Positions 13,804 through 15,286 of a DNA stretch of 15,286 bases are shown in pieces (within the stretch, counting starts at the first letter, position 1; each line of letters starts with the position of its first letter). The notes beneath the pieces are model-generated. The model saw only the letters and a list, made by a program, of their open reading frames with translations, ran no database searches and was not told the origin of the DNA. The stretch comes from Spirochaetales bacterium (lineage in GTDB: Bacteria > Spirochaetota > Spirochaetia > Sphaerochaetales > Sphaerochaetaceae). Where the stretch lies: contig JAFVFA010000077.1 of assembly GCA_017475725.1 (NCBI GenBank), positions 1 through 15,286 on the forward strand. Direction: 5' to 3'. A program made the position numbers and the translations under genes.

Positions 13804-15087
13804 ATGTTCGAGAACGAGATGACGGAATTCAAGGAAAAGCTCAATGACAAGTTGGAGAAGGAGGTCGTCGCATTCCTCAACTCCTCGCACGGAGGATCGA
13901 TCTTCATCGGAATTGCAGATGATGGTACCGTTGTGGGAATCGATGGGTTGGACTCCAAGCAAAAGGAGATCAAGGATCGCCTCAAGAACAACATATCACC
14001 GTCAACGTTAGGGTTGTTCGAGATCATCACTCCTGTCATAGAAGGGCGGAACTGCATCCAGATCATAGTGTCCGGAGGAAATCAGCGCCCTTACTTCATA
14101 AGAAGGAACGGAATGTCATCTGAAGGATGCTTCTTCAGAGTCGGAAGCACAACTGAAAGGATGCCGGATGCCATGATAATGGACCTTTTCAAGAAGCGTA
14201 GCAGGGAAACTCTGGTCTCGAAGCGTTCACAGAAACAGGACCTCTCGTTCAAGTACCTAAAGGACCGTTATGTGGAGGCTGGCCACGAGATAGGAGACAA
14301 CTTCCTGACCCAGCTTGAACTGTTCACGGAGGCAGGGGAATTCAACTATCTGGCGTATCTTCTGTCTGACCAGAATTCGCTGCAATTCCAGTATGCCAGA
14401 TATTCCGGTGACGATGTGTTCGATCTTGTCGAGCACAAGAGCTTCTCGAACCAATCTATCCTGAAGACGACCACCGACATTCTGGACTTCCTGAACAACA
14501 GGAACACAACATTCTCACAGATCACATCAACGGGTCGCATAGACAGGGACAGGTTCAATGCCATAGCGATGAGGGAGCTTGTTGTGAACGCAATGGTGCA
14601 TAACAACTACTTCATGAATGGTCTTCCCTCATTCGAGGAGTTTTCAAACCGGTTTGAGATCTCCTCCTTCGGGGGTCTGCCGGAAGGATTCAGCCAGGAG
14701 GACTTCCTCAACGGATATTCTCTGCCTGTAAACCCTGAACTCATCAGGGTCTTCAGGGATCTGGGTCTGGCGGAAAGGCTGGGTACAGGGATCAGGAGGG
14801 TACTCAAGTTCTATCCGAAGGAGATCTTCAGGTTCTCAACGAATTTCATACGGGTGAACATCCCGTTCGAGAGGCCTGTACCCGTATATCCACAACCAAA
14901 TGGGGAATCCGGGTCTTCGTTGATAGAACTTCTCAGGGAGGAGCCATGTATGACCAGGTTCGAGGCATCCCGGAGACTGGGAGTCTCCGAGTCCTCGGTC
15001 TACAGGGAGATCAGGAGACTTGAGGAGGATGGGAGGATCAGAAGGGAAGGCTCAAGGAAAACCGGCCACTGGGTGGTCCTGCGTTGA
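13804..15087 (+). CDS. AlbA_2/RecG-like ATP-binding putative transcriptional regulator
   Basis: A 427-residue protein of the family annotated as 'putative DNA-binding domain (AlbA_2)' or 'ATP-dependent DNA helicase RecG-related'. The N-terminal AlbA_2/Schlafen-like domain (about 1-125) carries E-F-K-E-K-L near 8-13, G-G-S-I-F-I-G-I-A-D-D-G-T-V-V-G at 30-45 and R-V-G-S near 112-115. A GHKL-like ATP-binding C-domain (about 250-352) has R-E-L-V-V-N-A-M-V-H-N-N-Y at 257-269, S-F-G-G-L-P-E-G at 288-295 and G-L-A-E-R-L-G-T-G-I at 321-330. A winged-helix segment ends the protein (about 371-427; helix pair R-F-E-A-S-R-R-L-G-V-S-E-S-S-V-Y-R-E-I). AGAGGTG lies six bases before the ATG. Such proteins are thought to regulate transcription, and some belong to defence or accessory loci; the role here is inferred. 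Confidence 0.85.
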   Translation: MFENEMTEFKEKLNDKLEKEVVAFLNSSHGGSIFIGIADDGTVVGIDGLDSKQKEIKDRLKNNISPSTLGLFEIITPVIEGRNCIQIIVSGGNQRPYFIRRNGMSSEGCFFRVGSTTERMPDAMIMDLFKKRSRETLVSKRSQKQDLSFKYLKDRYVEAGHEIGDNFLTQLELFTEAGEFNYLAYLLSDQNSLQFQYARYSGDDVFDLVEHKSFSNQSILKTTTDILDFLNNRNTTFSQITSTGRIDRDRFNAIAMRELVVNAMVHNNYFMNGLPSFEEFSNRFEISSFGGLPEGFSQEDFLNGYSLPVNPELIRVFRDLGLAERLGTGIRRVLKFYPKEIFRFSTNFIRVNIPFERPVPVYPQPNGESGSSLIELLREEPCMTRFEASRRLGVSESSVYREIRRLEEDGRIRREGSRKTGHWVVLR

Positions 15088-15093
15088 CAGTGT

Positions 15094-15286
15094 TCAGCTG
15101 TCCTTCCTCTTCCTGCACATGTAGATGTCGAGCTCCTTCTTCACGGACTCCGGCATGTCACGCTTCACCGGGCAGACGACCGAGTCAGCCATGAAGGATG
15201 TGAAGGCCGTCAGATAATCGATGTCCTTCAGCATCTGCTTCTCTGATACCAGATCCCTTCTGTCATAACGGCTGTGGATGGTGGCC
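15094..15286 (-). CDS. C-terminal end of an unidentified protein (gene runs off the right edge)
   Basis: Reading leftward, the last 63 codons are visible in frame and stop with TGA at 15094-15096. The C-terminus is charged. It contains I-D-Y-L-T-A-F-T-S-F-M-A-D-S-V-V-C-P-V-K and ends I-Y-M-C-R-K-R-K-D-S. It has no transmembrane stretch and no motif I can assign. Codon use resembles the metabolic genes of this window, which supports it as a real gene. It converges with the AlbA_2 gene, the two stops being six bases apart. Confidence 0.6.
   Translation of the reverse strand, partial: ATIHSRYDRRDLVSEKQMLKDIDYLTAFTSFMADSVVCPVKRDMPESVKKELDIYMCRKRKDS

Overview
The window looks like a chromosomal segment of a host-associated anaerobic bacterium. 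My best guess is a spirochaete of the Sphaerochaeta/Treponema kind. This rests on inference, not on a marker gene: a short lysine/arginine-led lipoprotein signal ending in an alanine-cysteine box joined to a DUF1566-like domain, a tRNA with no encoded CCA, an NfnAB-type transhydrogenase, a LacZ-type beta-galactosidase and an ESS-family transporter.

Layout. Positions 1-135 (minus) hold the first 45 codons of thymidylate synthase (thyA). A 234-base divergent region follows, with a hairpin and a phased array of four half-sites. Then comes a two-gene unit, lacZ and an inositol-monophosphatase-family phosphatase, sharing four bases (370-4163). A separate promoter region leads to nfnA-nfnB (4278-6547), the two subunits of a flavin-based electron-bifurcating NADH/ferredoxin:NADP+ oxidoreductase. 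They are followed by two near-identical hairpins. A membrane-anchored alpha/beta hydrolase reads leftward (6664-7605). Divergent from it is another overlapping pair, a PlsC-type acyltransferase with a zinc-ribbon tail and an ESS (GltS-type) transporter (7739-10368).

From about 10.4 kb the character changes. A complete tRNA-Ala(GGC) gene with its own promoter and terminator (10385-10534) is followed by a lipoprotein gene (minus), a damaged tRNA-Ala copy (11563-11625), an AAA ATPase gene with a near-consensus promoter flanked by two matching palindromes (11637-12911), a third tRNA fragment (12919-12957), and a nested inverted-repeat element that begins in that fragment's anticodon loop (12950-13040). 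The two tRNA fragments bracket the ATPase gene, and the intact tRNA and the first fragment bracket the lipoprotein gene. This looks like repeated insertion at, or spread of, a tRNA-derived sequence. Next come a two-helix membrane protein of unknown function (13089-13682), a 12-base repeat array (13718-13776) and an AlbA_2/RecG-like regulator gene (13804-15087). The window ends in the C-terminal part of an unrecognised minus-strand gene.

How the genes fit together: the left two thirds is ordinary metabolism (beta-galactoside use, redox balancing between NADH, NADPH and ferredoxin, phospholipid acylation, organic-anion transport). The right third is an accessory zone whose ATPase, lipoprotein, membrane protein and AlbA_2 regulator have no metabolic link to each other. 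Its most interesting features are the tRNA-derived repeats and three operator-like arrays or pairs. No complete mobile element, integrase, transposase, CRISPR array or reverse transcriptase is visible.
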